Part shown: one piece after another, positions 25,961-34,436 of the stretch
Position numbering within the stretch: position 1 is the stretch's first letter
Layout of the letters: every line of letters begins with the position of its first letter
Assembly (NCBI GenBank): GCA_944326945.1
Contig: CALVFY010000007.1
Span: 25,101-89,100, forward strand
From: an uncultured Rikenellaceae bacterium
Lineage (GTDB): Bacteria; Bacteroidota; Bacteroidia; Bacteroidales; Rikenellaceae
Length of the DNA: 64,000 nt
Reading direction: 5' to 3'
The notes under the pieces: model-generated
Databases searched by the model: none
The model's input: the letters and a program-made list of their open reading frames with translations, nothing else
Told to the model about the DNA's origin: nothing
Position numbers and translations under genes: made by a program

Positions 25961-27154
25961 ATGAAGACAGAACGGTTTTGTGTAAAATGCAAGGAATTTC
26001 GCTCGGTACTTCGAACTGAGTACCGCCATATATTTCGGGATGCGGGGGTCATGTTGGTTTTGATCTTTGCCATTCTTATCTATGCCACGGTCTACGCCCT
26101 GGCATACAAAAATCAAGTGGTACGCAGCATTCCCGTAGCGGTAATCGACCATAGTCAAAGTGCTTCAAGTCGTAAATTGATCGAAACCTTCGATGCCGAA
26201 CCCAACATCTATGTCTCCTACACTCCCTCCTCGATGGAGGATGCAAAAGATCTGTTCTTCGACCGGAAGATACACGGCATTATATATATTCCATACGACT
26301 ACGAAAAGAAGTTGATGCGAGGAGAGAAAGCTATCGTAGGCGTTTATGCAGATGCCAGCTATTTTCTGATGTACCGGCAGGTCTTCTCCGACGTGGTAAG
26401 CGGGGTGACCGGAGTAGGGGGTGAAGTCGAATTCGTTCGGCTACTCGCCGCAGGAGCCACGATTCCCCAAGCCGAAGCTACGATCAATCCGGTCTCATAC
26501 AGTGTGACAAATCTGTTTAATCCCTACGGAGGCTACGGATCGTTCGTGATGCCGGCAATCATCATTATTATCATCCAGCAGACCCTTTTGATCGGAATCG
26601 GAATGATCGGGGGAACCTGGAGAGAATTCGGCGTCTACAAAAAACTCTGTCTGCCCGGAGAGAGACGACTCTCCATGCTCCCGATCGTATTCGGAAAGAC
26701 AGTGGCCTATTTGTCGATTTATGCCGTGACGCTTACCTATATTCTTGTCATACACTACCGAATATTCCACTATCCGATGAACGGAACCTTCTGGAATATC
26801 ATAGCGTTTCTTATTCCCTATATGCTGTCGACCATATTCCTGGGAATCGCCATTTCGACGCTATTCCGCTATCGCGAAAATTCTCTGTTGTTCATGTTGT
26901 GGAGTTCGATTCCGATGCTGATGATCAGCGGCGCCTCCATTCCCAAAGAGACTATTCCACATTGGTTGTACGAGTTCGGGAAAATCTTCCCCAGCAGTAG
27001 TGGTGTAGAAGGTTTCCTGAGAATACAAACCATGGGGGCCTCGCTTTCCGACGTAATGGAACCCTATACGACTCTATGGATACTGACCGGTATCTATCTG
27101 ATTTTGGCTTGTGCAGGGCTTCGCAGAGTAATGAATATGACGGAAAAAGAATAA
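25961..27154 (+). CDS. ABC-2 type permease, YhhJ/YbhR-like (second)
   Basis: A 397-residue permease paralogous to the preceding one, starting at the ATG at 25961. It repeats the same plan: an N-terminal helix (VMLVLIFAILIYATVYAL), an extracytoplasmic domain opening with VAVIDHSQSASSRKL, and five C-terminal helices. The pair would form the two transmembrane halves of an exporter. A gap of one base to the previous gene indicates tight cotranscription. The operon ends at a strong terminator. Confidence 0.9.
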   Translation: MKTERFCVKCKEFRSVLRTEYRHIFRDAGVMLVLIFAILIYATVYALAYKNQVVRSIPVAVIDHSQSASSRKLIETFDAEPNIYVSYTPSSMEDAKDLFFDRKIHGIIYIPYDYEKKLMRGEKAIVGVYADASYFLMYRQVFSDVVSGVTGVGGEVEFVRLLAAGATIPQAEATINPVSYSVTNLFNPYGGYGSFVMPAIIIIIIQQTLLIGIGMIGGTWREFGVYKKLCLPGERRLSMLPIVFGKTVAYLSIYAVTLTYILVIHYRIFHYPMNGTFWNIIAFLIPYMLSTIFLGIAISTLFRYRENSLLFMLWSSIPMLMISGASIPKETIPHWLYEFGKIFPSSSGVEGFLRIQTMGASLSDVMEPYTTLWILTGIYLILACAGLRRVMNMTEKE

Positions 27155-27171
27155 AAACTCGTCTTCACATA

Positions 27172-27207
27172 AAAAAATGCGACAAGATTAATCTTGTCGC
27201 ATTTTTT
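27172..27207. terminator. Bidirectional terminator (perfect 36-base palindrome)
   Basis: Left arm 27172-27189 and right arm 27190-27207 are exact reverse complements (core TGCGACAAGATT/AATCTTGTCGCA) with A and T runs at the ends. It sits between the convergent permease and purU genes. Confidence 0.9.
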
Positions 27208-27214
27208 ATGCACT

Positions 27215-28084
27215 TTATGTAAATATGACCGTTTTGTTTTTGTAGGTCAATATCTTGCGCTCGATATGTTTCTCCACGGCCTGAGACAATACAATCTTTT
27301 CCAAATCCTGTCCTTTATGAATCAGACTGGCCACCGAATCACGATGGGAGATTCGCACGATATTCTGCTCGATAATGGGGCCTGCATCCAATTCGGTAGT
27401 CACATAGTGACTGGTAGCTCCGATCAACTTCACGCCTCGTTCATGGGCGGCATGATAAGGCTTTGCCCCCACGAACGCAGGCAGAAAAGAGTGGTGAATG
27501 TTGATGATATTATGAGGATAACGATTAATGAAATCTCCGGAAAGAATCTGCATATACCGCGCCAGTACTACAAAATCGATTCTGTTATCAGACAGCAATT
27601 TAAATGTTTTCTCCTCCTGCTCTGCCTTATTCTCTTTCGTAATCGGAATGTGGTAAAAGGGGATATCGAAACGCTCGGCTACACTTTGCAGATCGGGGTG
27701 ATTGCTTACGATCAGAGGTAACTCCACCTTCCACTCTCCGGCCGTATAACGAGCCAACAGATCGTACAGACAATGTGACATTTTGGAGACAAAAATCGCC
27801 ATTCTCGGAATACGATCACTGAAATAGACATTGAGCGTCACGCCGTATCGACGGGCAAACAGACGGTTAAACACCTCTTCGATATCCTCCCGAGGAATCC
27901 GAAAATTCTCCAATTGCCATTCGATCCTCATGAAAAAGACCTTTTCATCTCGATCCACATGCTGATCGAGGTATATAATATTTCCTCCGTTATCGTTAAT
28001 AAATCGAGTGGCAATGGCCAGGATACCTTGCCGATCCGGACAATGCATTAAAAGAATTGCGGTCGGGATTGTCTGTATCATCAT
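27215..28084 (-). CDS. purU: Formyltetrahydrofolate deformylase
   Basis: Hydrolyses 10-formyl-tetrahydrofolate to formate and tetrahydrofolate, balancing one-carbon pools. The 289-residue protein has an N-terminal ACT domain (residues 1-85, LLMHCPDRQGILAIAT) and a formyltransferase-type catalytic domain with NIHHSFLPAF and LDAGPII. These carry the conserved Asn, His and Asp of the family. MMIQTIPTA at 28084 is the only reasonable start. The KPR-family gene lies 27 bases upstream on the same strand and may be cotranscribed. Confidence 0.95.
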   Translation of the reverse strand: MMIQTIPTAILLMHCPDRQGILAIATRFINDNGGNIIYLDQHVDRDEKVFFMRIEWQLENFRIPREDIEEVFNRLFARRYGVTLNVYFSDRIPRMAIFVSKMSHCLYDLLARYTAGEWKVELPLIVSNHPDLQSVAERFDIPFYHIPITKENKAEQEEKTFKLLSDNRIDFVVLARYMQILSGDFINRYPHNIINIHHSFLPAFVGAKPYHAAHERGVKLIGATSHYVTTELDAGPIIEQNIVRISHRDSVASLIHKGQDLEKIVLSQAVEKHIERKILTYKNKTVIFT

Positions 28085-28111
28085 TTGAACGTAACTTATC
28101 TGATTGAAAAT

Positions 28112-29056
28112 CTACTTTTCGTGAACGATATGCTCTCTATGCTTCAGTTCGCTGTACATCATATTATAGGTTGGGGTAGATACATGCAATCTTTTTCCCT
28201 CCCGAACGATGTATCCCGTAAGTGACTCCAGTTCCGTATTCTTGCCCGCACGGAAATCCCTTTGCATGGAAGTGGTCGTATCGCCAGGGATTCGAGACAT
28301 CTGAGCAATCACAGCTTCGGCTACTCCAGGAGAAAGCTCCTGTCCACGAGCTTTGGCAACTGTCTGAAATTCAGACTGCAGTTCCTTAAGCAAAGATTTG
28401 TGCTCCGGAACAGAGAGAATCTCTCCATAAGTCTTGTCCGTATAGGTGGTGACCGTAGCCACTGTCGAAATATAGGCGAATTTATCCCACACACGACGCA
28501 CAATATCTGGCATCGCACGAGCCTGAATATCTGCTGCCGCAAACAATTCGGCCAACGCATTTATCTTTGCCGGAGAACCATCCGGAGACCCGAACATATA
28601 ACGATATCCATTGGTATGTTCCACAATATGACCCGGTTCCACAATATATGCCACGACATATACACAGCCGTACCAGACCTCATTCTCGGGCAACATCTTT
28701 CGAATTTTCTCCACACTATCCACACCATTCAGAAAGGGCAGAACCACCGTCTCCGGTCCGATACACGGCATGATCTGACGAATACCACTCTCCACATCGT
28801 AAGCTTTGGTACAGTAGATAACATAATCGACCTTTCCGATCTCTTCGGCATGATCGGTAGCCATCGTGGGACGAGCCACAAAATTTCCCGTTTGTGCATC
28901 TACTTTCAATCCATTTTCTCGGATACGCTTCAGTGCTTCACCTCGGGAAATGAAATAAACATCCACCTTTTCGTCCTTTTCGTAGTAGGCCGCCAACAAA
29001 CCTCCTAAAAAACCTCCCACACCACCCGTACCTACAATCGCTATTTTTGTTTTCAT
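28112..29056 (-). CDS. 2-dehydropantoate 2-reductase family protein
   Basis: A 314-residue NADP-dependent reductase with the Rossmann motif GTGGVGG at 9-15 (MKTKIAIVGTGGVGGFLGG start). Further family landmarks are YCTKAYD, LPFLNGVDS and the catalytic-lysine segment VWDKFAYIS. PanE-type enzymes reduce ketopantoate to pantoate in coenzyme A synthesis. Many ApbA/PanE homologues have other substrates, and no pan gene is adjacent, so the specific role is open. The start at 29056 is chosen because the longer frame to 29176 has no family-like sequence. Confidence 0.85.
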   Translation of the reverse strand: MKTKIAIVGTGGVGGFLGGLLAAYYEKDEKVDVYFISRGEALKRIRENGLKVDAQTGNFVARPTMATDHAEEIGKVDYVIYCTKAYDVESGIRQIMPCIGPETVVLPFLNGVDSVEKIRKMLPENEVWYGCVYVVAYIVEPGHIVEHTNGYRYMFGSPDGSPAKINALAELFAAADIQARAMPDIVRRVWDKFAYISTVATVTTYTDKTYGEILSVPEHKSLLKELQSEFQTVAKARGQELSPGVAEAVIAQMSRIPGDTTTSMQRDFRAGKNTELESLTGYIVREGKRLHVSTPTYNMMYSELKHREHIVHEK

Positions 29057-29189
29057 GTGTCTAAGGAAATTTGGGCGTAAAATTAACGATAATTTCGCGA
29101 CAGAGATTCTCTTCCGGAACGTATTATCGTATTTTAACACATTCATCCCTGTTTGTATAAAATCATCTATATCCAACGTTTATCCACAT

Positions 29190-29219
29190 TTTGAATCCGG
29201 AGAAATAATGGTATATTTG
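29190..29219 (+). promoter_or_regulatory. Promoter of the Gfo/Idh/MocA gene pair
   Basis: TTTG at 29190-29193 and TATATTTG at 29212-29219 are separated by 18 bases, close to the Bacteroidota consensus, and lie 17 bases before the start codon. Confidence 0.55.
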
Positions 29220-29236
29220 TTAAGAAAATCATTGGT

Positions 29237-30232
29237 ATGAATATGAAGAATGGAGCAAAAGTATCGTGGGGAATCATCGGTTGCGGTGATGTGACGGAAA
29301 AAAAGAGCGGTCCTGCATTCTATAAGTTGCCCGACTCGAGGCTGATGGCCGTAATGCGACGCAACCGGGAATTGGCAGCTGACTATGCCAGACGTCATCA
29401 GGTACCGAAATATTACGATAATGCGAAAGATTTGATTTCCGATCCGGATGTGACAGCGATCTATATCGCCACACCACCTCAGAGTCATTGCGAATATGCC
29501 ATAGAGGCAATGCAGGCAGGAAAACCGGTCTACGTAGAGAAACCGATGGGTTTGACATATGAAGAATGCCGTCGGATGATCGATACTTCCGAACAAACCG
29601 GCACACAACTTCATGTGGCTTATTATCGCCGTTCGATGCCCTATTTTCAAAAAGTGGAGGAGTTGCTCAAGAGTGGAATTATCGGATCCCTTGCCGGTGT
29701 ATGTCTGGAATTTATAACCCCTCCTCGGCCGGAAGACCTCGACCGGGAACATCTGCCCTGGAGACTACAAAGCGAAGTGTCCGGAGGCGGTTACCTCCAG
29801 GATATGGGTTCGCATCAGATCAACATGTTGCAATATCTGTTCGGAAAAATATCTGAAATTCGTTCTGTCGCTCAAAACAGAGCCGGATTATATGACGTAG
29901 AAGATTATGTATCGGCCATTTTCACATTTGAAAGCGGCCTAACAGCTACGTGTTTGTGGAATTTTGCCGCCGGTCCCCAAGAGCACGAAGACAGTGTAAA
30001 GGTCTTTGGCACAAAAGGATCGATCCGTTTTTCCGTTTTTGACATGGACCGAATCGAGGTGAGTGCTGCGTCGAAGACGGAGACAATCGTCATACCTCAC
30101 GAAGAGCATGTGCAGATGCCTCACATAAAGCATATTAATCAATCCATACTAAACAATAGCTTCGATGAAACGTGGACTCGCGACGCGGCTGAAACAACCC
30201 GGATCATCGACCAAATCTTACACACGAAATGA
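29237..30232 (+). CDS. Gfo/Idh/MocA family oxidoreductase (first)
   Basis: A 331-residue NAD(P)-dependent oxidoreductase. The Rossmann nucleotide-binding segment is WGIIGCGDV at about 11-19, the catalytic-lysine motif is VEKPMGLT, and the C-terminal alpha/beta domain contains DMGSHQINMLQYLFG, where the His and Asp are family positions. There is no signal peptide, so it is cytoplasmic. It overlaps the next gene, a paralogous family member, by four bases (ATGA). Substrates of this family range from inositols to sugars and bilin, so the reaction cannot be stated. Confidence 0.88.
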   Translation: MNMKNGAKVSWGIIGCGDVTEKKSGPAFYKLPDSRLMAVMRRNRELAADYARRHQVPKYYDNAKDLISDPDVTAIYIATPPQSHCEYAIEAMQAGKPVYVEKPMGLTYEECRRMIDTSEQTGTQLHVAYYRRSMPYFQKVEELLKSGIIGSLAGVCLEFITPPRPEDLDREHLPWRLQSEVSGGGYLQDMGSHQINMLQYLFGKISEIRSVAQNRAGLYDVEDYVSAIFTFESGLTATCLWNFAAGPQEHEDSVKVFGTKGSIRFSVFDMDRIEVSAASKTETIVIPHEEHVQMPHIKHINQSILNNSFDETWTRDAAETTRIIDQILHTK

Positions 30233-31260
30233 GACCCATCAAAACCGCCATTGCATCGTTCGGACTCTCCGGACAGGTATTCCATGCCCCGTTTCTGAAC
30301 GACCACCCGGGATTCGATCTGATTGCGATCGGGGAACGTTCCAAAGATCTTGTCCGTCATCGTTACCCGAATGTCGTACGTCCCCATTCATTCGAAGAGC
30401 TAATCTCCATTCACGAAGTGGAATTGGTTGTGGTCAATACACCGGATGTCACCCATTACGACTATTGCAAAAAAGCCCTGCTCTCCGACAAAAATGTCGT
30501 GGTAGAAAAACCGTTCGTATTCACCGTCGAAGAGGCTAAAGAGTTGATCAACTTGGCCCAAGATCGGGGACTATTATTAACCGTCTATCAAAACAGACGC
30601 TTCGACGGCGATTTCCTTACGGTCAAACAGATCAAGGATTCGGGAAATTTGGGCCGGATCGTAGAATTCGAATCAGATTTCCAACGTTATCGGAATTATG
30701 TCGTGGAAGGCACTTGGAAAGAACGTGCCGATCGCCATGTGGGAATGACCTACAATCTCGGATCACACAGCCTGGATCAGGCCCTCGTATTATTCGGCAT
30801 GCCGGAGGGATTGTGGGCGACGATCGATACCCTGCGTGACGGCGGTCAGGTAGACGACTACTTTCACATCGTATTACTATATCCCCGTCTGAAAGTCACT
30901 CTCCGGGCAGGATATCTGATGCGTGAACAAGGTCCGCATTTCACCTTGCATGGCACTGCCGGATCCTACATGGTGTACGGCATCGATCCTCAGGAAGAAG
31001 CATTGAAAGGAGGGGCGCTGCCATGTGAAGAAGGATGGGGCAGTGTACCCGAATCACAATGGGGCATCATCAATACAGATGCCGGCCGGGAACCTTACCC
31101 AACCATAGCCGGAGATTATAGGCGCTATTACGACAGCATATACCGCACATTACGAGGAGGAGATGCCCCCGAAGTCACACACGAACAGATGATCAACTTG
31201 ATTCGTTTACTGGAAGCCTGTTTCGAAAGCAATGAAACAGGCCGGACCATCTGGTTTTAA
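30229..31260 (+). CDS. Gfo/Idh/MocA family oxidoreductase (second)
   Basis: A 343-residue member of the same superfamily with ASFGLSGQVFHAPF in the nucleotide-binding turn, VEKPFVFT as the catalytic-lysine motif, and TYNLGSHSLDQALVLFG in the substrate domain. The FHAPF signature places it in the YdgJ/YvaA-like branch (scyllo-inositol-type dehydrogenases). The overlapping start implies that both oxidoreductases are made together and may act sequentially or on related sugars. A strong terminator follows. Confidence 0.88.
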   Translation: MRPIKTAIASFGLSGQVFHAPFLNDHPGFDLIAIGERSKDLVRHRYPNVVRPHSFEELISIHEVELVVVNTPDVTHYDYCKKALLSDKNVVVEKPFVFTVEEAKELINLAQDRGLLLTVYQNRRFDGDFLTVKQIKDSGNLGRIVEFESDFQRYRNYVVEGTWKERADRHVGMTYNLGSHSLDQALVLFGMPEGLWATIDTLRDGGQVDDYFHIVLLYPRLKVTLRAGYLMREQGPHFTLHGTAGSYMVYGIDPQEEALKGGALPCEEGWGSVPESQWGIINTDAGREPYPTIAGDYRRYYDSIYRTLRGGDAPEVTHEQMINLIRLLEACFESNETGRTIWF

Positions 31261-31262
31261 AC

Positions 31263-31298
31263 AAAAAAGAACGCTGTCGTAAAACAGCGTTCTTTTTT
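31263..31298. terminator. Terminator after the oxidoreductase pair
   Basis: A 15-bp perfect stem, AAAAAAGAACGCTGT (31263-31277) with 31284-31298, ends in six Ts and lies directly after the stop codon. The A run makes it bidirectional towards the convergent barrel gene. Confidence 0.9.
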
Positions 31299-31304
31299 CA
31301 TTCC

Positions 31305-34277
31305 TTAAAAAGGACGTCCCCCAGGAGGAGGACCTCCAGGACCCGGTCCGAATCCGTCATGACTCCGAGGGCGGGATTCCGAAGGTAAAGAATCCGGAGT
31401 GCCATTTCCTACTCCCGATTTCGAGCCAAAATTACGCAGATTGTAGGTGAACTGGAACCCCCAATAACGTCCAAGAACCTGGTTGGTTACATTCTCGATA
31501 TAGGTCTCCTGAATATTGCGGGCAAAACTTTTATTCTGATTCAATAAGTCGTTTATTCCCACATTGATTTCGCCGCGCTGGTTCCGGAATATTTTTTTAC
31601 CCAGATAAATATTGCAAATCAAATATTCCTCATTGAATTTATCCGTAATACCCTTATAGTGCATATAATTGGCATCACCGGAGAGTGTAAAGCCCAACCA
31701 TGCGACCCATTTGATTTTGCCCCGTGCGGAATGAGTCAAATAACGATTGTCTTGGTTTCCCTGCTGCTGAATCGTATTGCGAGCGATATTATAACCCCCA
31801 TTGTAACTAAAGGTAAAATCGATTTTGTCGCTGATATTACTGCTCAAAACAGCTCCATAATTATAGTAATACCCCGAAGAGATATTCTTCACACCATCCA
31901 TGATACTGGGCGACTGATTATAGGTCATAGCCACATTCAGATTCAAGTTGCTTTTAATCCATTTAACAGGAAATCCATAGCTGATTGCACCTCTCACATT
32001 CCAACTGCCGTCCAAATTGACCGGCTTGGTAAACTGACCGTATGGATCGATTTTCACCCCATTCACTTCTCCTCCGTCACGGCCATAAAAGGCTGTTGAA
32101 TCTGCAATGAAATTATCCTGCAGCGAAGCACTCAACATCGCCATGAATGTCCGACCTTTGGTTACACTCGATTTATTGTAGTTCATAAACAGATTATGAG
32201 TATAGGTCGGCTTCAATCGAGGATTACCTCCCGTAACAGACTGAGGATCGCTATTATCTATCACATTTTGCAGATCTGAAACCGAAGGATTGCTCGTATA
32301 GGACCGCAAGAAGACTCGTAACGTGTTGGTCGGATTGAACGTATGGTTCCACATCGCGAAATAGAGGGCATTATCGAATCGGGCTGAAAGTTTACTCATA
32401 AAAGGATACTCCTGATCTCCTGTCAAGGTAGCCCGTTGATAGTAGACATTCATCGCCAACATATTCTTTTTGTCACCCAATCTGTATCCCGGACCGACAC
32501 GATGAGTAAGATATCCACTATTATAGATATTGGAAAGCGTTCTATCCACAGTCGGATCAAAAATTCCCAGGTCGAAATCAAACGGATAAACCTTTTTGTC
32601 CGCATCCGAATAGTTATAGGAAATGCGGTATTGCATGCTCAATTGAGACTTTTCGGTGAGCGGTTCCGTATAAATCACACTTCCATTCAGCCGATAGCCC
32701 GTAGAGAGATAATCGGTATAGAGTCGGGTAGGGGCCGTCACGGTATCAATCGGCAACATTGTACCTGGAGCATAAACCAGTGTATCCAGTTCCGAATCAC
32801 TGTTGTTGTAACGTTGATTTTTATTCAGATTGAACGAGAAATCGAGGGTCAATGTTCTGCCAGGCTTTCCTAATTTGGTTCGATAGAGCACCGTATTGGA
32901 AATATTGTATCCGGAAGATTTGGAATCTTTCAACTCCCGGAGCAAATTCAACAAGGCACTCTCAGTTCCGACATAATTATCCATTCGCGAATCCGAGTTG
33001 CTATTGGAATTATAGCTTTGGAAACTCAGCCTCGGACGAATCATCAGTTCCTGATTTTCGTTGATTTTATAATCGATCTTGGCATTGAAACGATGATTGA
33101 AGTTGCGCGACGAAGAGGCTGAGGCAGCATCGTACCAACGCACCGTATCGGTTTGGCTGTAATATTGACGTAAAGTAGTTTTTTCATTTTCGTTTTTCGT
33201 GGTATTGAAGAAATAACTTCCTTGCACATCCACCTTTTTCCACCAAGTACCGCTATAATTAAGTCCGACTGAAGCCACAGTCGAAATACCCGCCTGAGGT
33301 CTCACCATAAAATTACGAGCACTACCTCCCCGGCGCATACGTCCTCCTCCTCGCGACTGCATACCACCTCGTCCTGAAGCACCTCCCGTAACACCCAGGA
33401 TATCTTCTGTCGAGAAATTCTGTTGATTGACATTATTGAACAGTCCGATCAACGACAGCCGATGATTACCCCGAAACACATTGACATTACCTCCGGCAAT
33501 ATATTTTTCATCGAATCCGTATCCTGCATAAAGTTTTCCGAAGACACCATTTCTTTTTTTCGGATCGGTCACGATGTTAATGGCTTTATAACCCTCTCCA
33601 TCATCAATTCCCGTAAACTGAGCCTGATCACTCAGTTTATTGAACACTTCCACTCGAGAAACAATCTCTGCCGGCAGATTTTTCAAGGCCGAAGAGACAT
33701 CCTCGCCAAAAAATTCTTTCCCGTCTACAAAAACCTTCTGAACTGTTTCGCCTTGAGCCTCGACCTCTCCGTCGATAATAGTCACACCCGGCATCTTGGC
33801 GAGCAAACCTTCCGCATCGGCATCTTTGGTCACCTTAAAAGCATTGGCGTTGTAACTCACCGTATCACCCTTCTGAGAGGTACGAAGAGCCTGTACTTCC
33901 AACACAACCGCATCAATCTTTTGCGAAGCTTGCCTCATCTGGAGTCTTCCCAAATTGACTCTTGCAGCATTGATCGTCACCTCTTTTTCGATGTCTTTAT
34001 ACCCCAAGAACGTTATCTTCATTCGATAGGTACCATAAGCCAATCCAGGTATGGATATCCGTCCCTGATAACCGGATGTGTTATACTTTTTCTTAGTGGT
34101 ATCCTTTACCGGCATCAACTCGACAACGGCTCCCGGAATTCCCTCTCCCTCATTGGAGACATCTACCAAAGTAGCTGTCAGCGTACCCGTGGAAGAGGCG
34201 GTTTTCGTTTGAGCCTGTACAGAAAACCATGAAGCCCCCCATAGACAGCACAACAGAATAGTCAAAAATCGATTCAT
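31305..34277 (-). CDS. OmpB-type outer-membrane beta-barrel protein with carboxypeptidase-like domain
   Basis: A 990-residue exported protein with a signal peptide (MNRFLTILLCCLWGASWFSVQAQ). A carboxypeptidase-regulatory-like domain spans about 30-115 (PGAVVELMPVKDTTKKKYN; GYQGRISIPGLAYGTYRMKITFLGY in pieces), followed by a TonB-plug-like region (LLAKMPGVTIIDGEVEAQGE; VFVDGKEFFGEDV) and a long beta barrel of the outer-membrane protein beta-barrel family. It is not a SusC protein, as no SusD partner is present. The C-terminus is unusual: a Gly/Pro-rich tail (GPGPGGPPPGGRPF) follows the barrel. The gene lies downstream of a Spy-like protein and LytS/LytTR genes and has its own candidate promoter. 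Confidence 0.85.
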   Translation of the reverse strand: MNRFLTILLCCLWGASWFSVQAQTKTASSTGTLTATLVDVSNEGEGIPGAVVELMPVKDTTKKKYNTSGYQGRISIPGLAYGTYRMKITFLGYKDIEKEVTINAARVNLGRLQMRQASQKIDAVVLEVQALRTSQKGDTVSYNANAFKVTKDADAEGLLAKMPGVTIIDGEVEAQGETVQKVFVDGKEFFGEDVSSALKNLPAEIVSRVEVFNKLSDQAQFTGIDDGEGYKAINIVTDPKKRNGVFGKLYAGYGFDEKYIAGGNVNVFRGNHRLSLIGLFNNVNQQNFSTEDILGVTGGASGRGGMQSRGGGRMRRGGSARNFMVRPQAGISTVASVGLNYSGTWWKKVDVQGSYFFNTTKNENEKTTLRQYYSQTDTVRWYDAASASSSRNFNHRFNAKIDYKINENQELMIRPRLSFQSYNSNSNSDSRMDNYVGTESALLNLLRELKDSKSSGYNISNTVLYRTKLGKPGRTLTLDFSFNLNKNQRYNNSDSELDTLVYAPGTMLPIDTVTAPTRLYTDYLSTGYRLNGSVIYTEPLTEKSQLSMQYRISYNYSDADKKVYPFDFDLGIFDPTVDRTLSNIYNSGYLTHRVGPGYRLGDKKNMLAMNVYYQRATLTGDQEYPFMSKLSARFDNALYFAMWNHTFNPTNTLRVFLRSYTSNPSVSDLQNVIDNSDPQSVTGGNPRLKPTYTHNLFMNYNKSSVTKGRTFMAMLSASLQDNFIADSTAFYGRDGGEVNGVKIDPYGQFTKPVNLDGSWNVRGAISYGFPVKWIKSNLNLNVAMTYNQSPSIMDGVKNISSGYYYNYGAVLSSNISDKIDFTFSYNGGYNIARNTIQQQGNQDNRYLTHSARGKIKWVAWLGFTLSGDANYMHYKGITDKFNEEYLICNIYLGKKIFRNQRGEINVGINDLLNQNKSFARNIQETYIENVTNQVLGRYWGFQFTYNLRNFGSKSGVGNGTPDSLPSESRPRSHDGFGPGPGGPPPGGRPF

Positions 34278-34310
34278 AATTCTTTTCGGGTATGTTTTTC
34301 AGAATTTTGG

Positions 34311-34318
34311 CAAAAGTA
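34311..34318 (-). promoter_or_regulatory. Candidate -7 box (TACTTTTG) of the OmpB-type barrel gene
   Basis: Minus-strand TACTTTTG fits TAnnTTTG and lies 34 bases before the start codon; no -33 TTTG is seen, which would fit an activator-dependent promoter. Confidence 0.45.
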
Positions 34319-34346
34319 ACGAATTTCAACGAGAAGAGTTTTCTCT

Positions 34347-34373
34347 CGGGGGTGAAACGGCAAAAACGGGGGT
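34347..34373. promoter_or_regulatory. Direct repeat CGGGGGT x2, 20-bp spacing
   Basis: CGGGGGT occurs at 34347-34353 and 34367-34373, exactly 20 bp apart, about two helical turns. It lies about 29-55 bp upstream of the -7 box of the barrel gene. Similarity continues past each copy (GAAAC). This spacing is typical for tandem regulator sites such as those of LytTR proteins; the link is inferred. Confidence 0.4.
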
Positions 34374-34390
34374 CGAAACAGTCCGAAAAC

Positions 34391-34418
34391 AAAAAAAACG
34401 GAGCAAATTTGCTCCGTT
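34391..34418 (-). terminator. Terminator after the Spy-like gene
   Basis: AACGGAGCAAATTTGCTCCGTT (22-base perfect palindrome, 34397-34418) is followed on the minus strand by a run of Ts (34391-34398). Confidence 0.85.
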
Positions 34419-34436
34419 CTTTCTGCCCATGAGACC

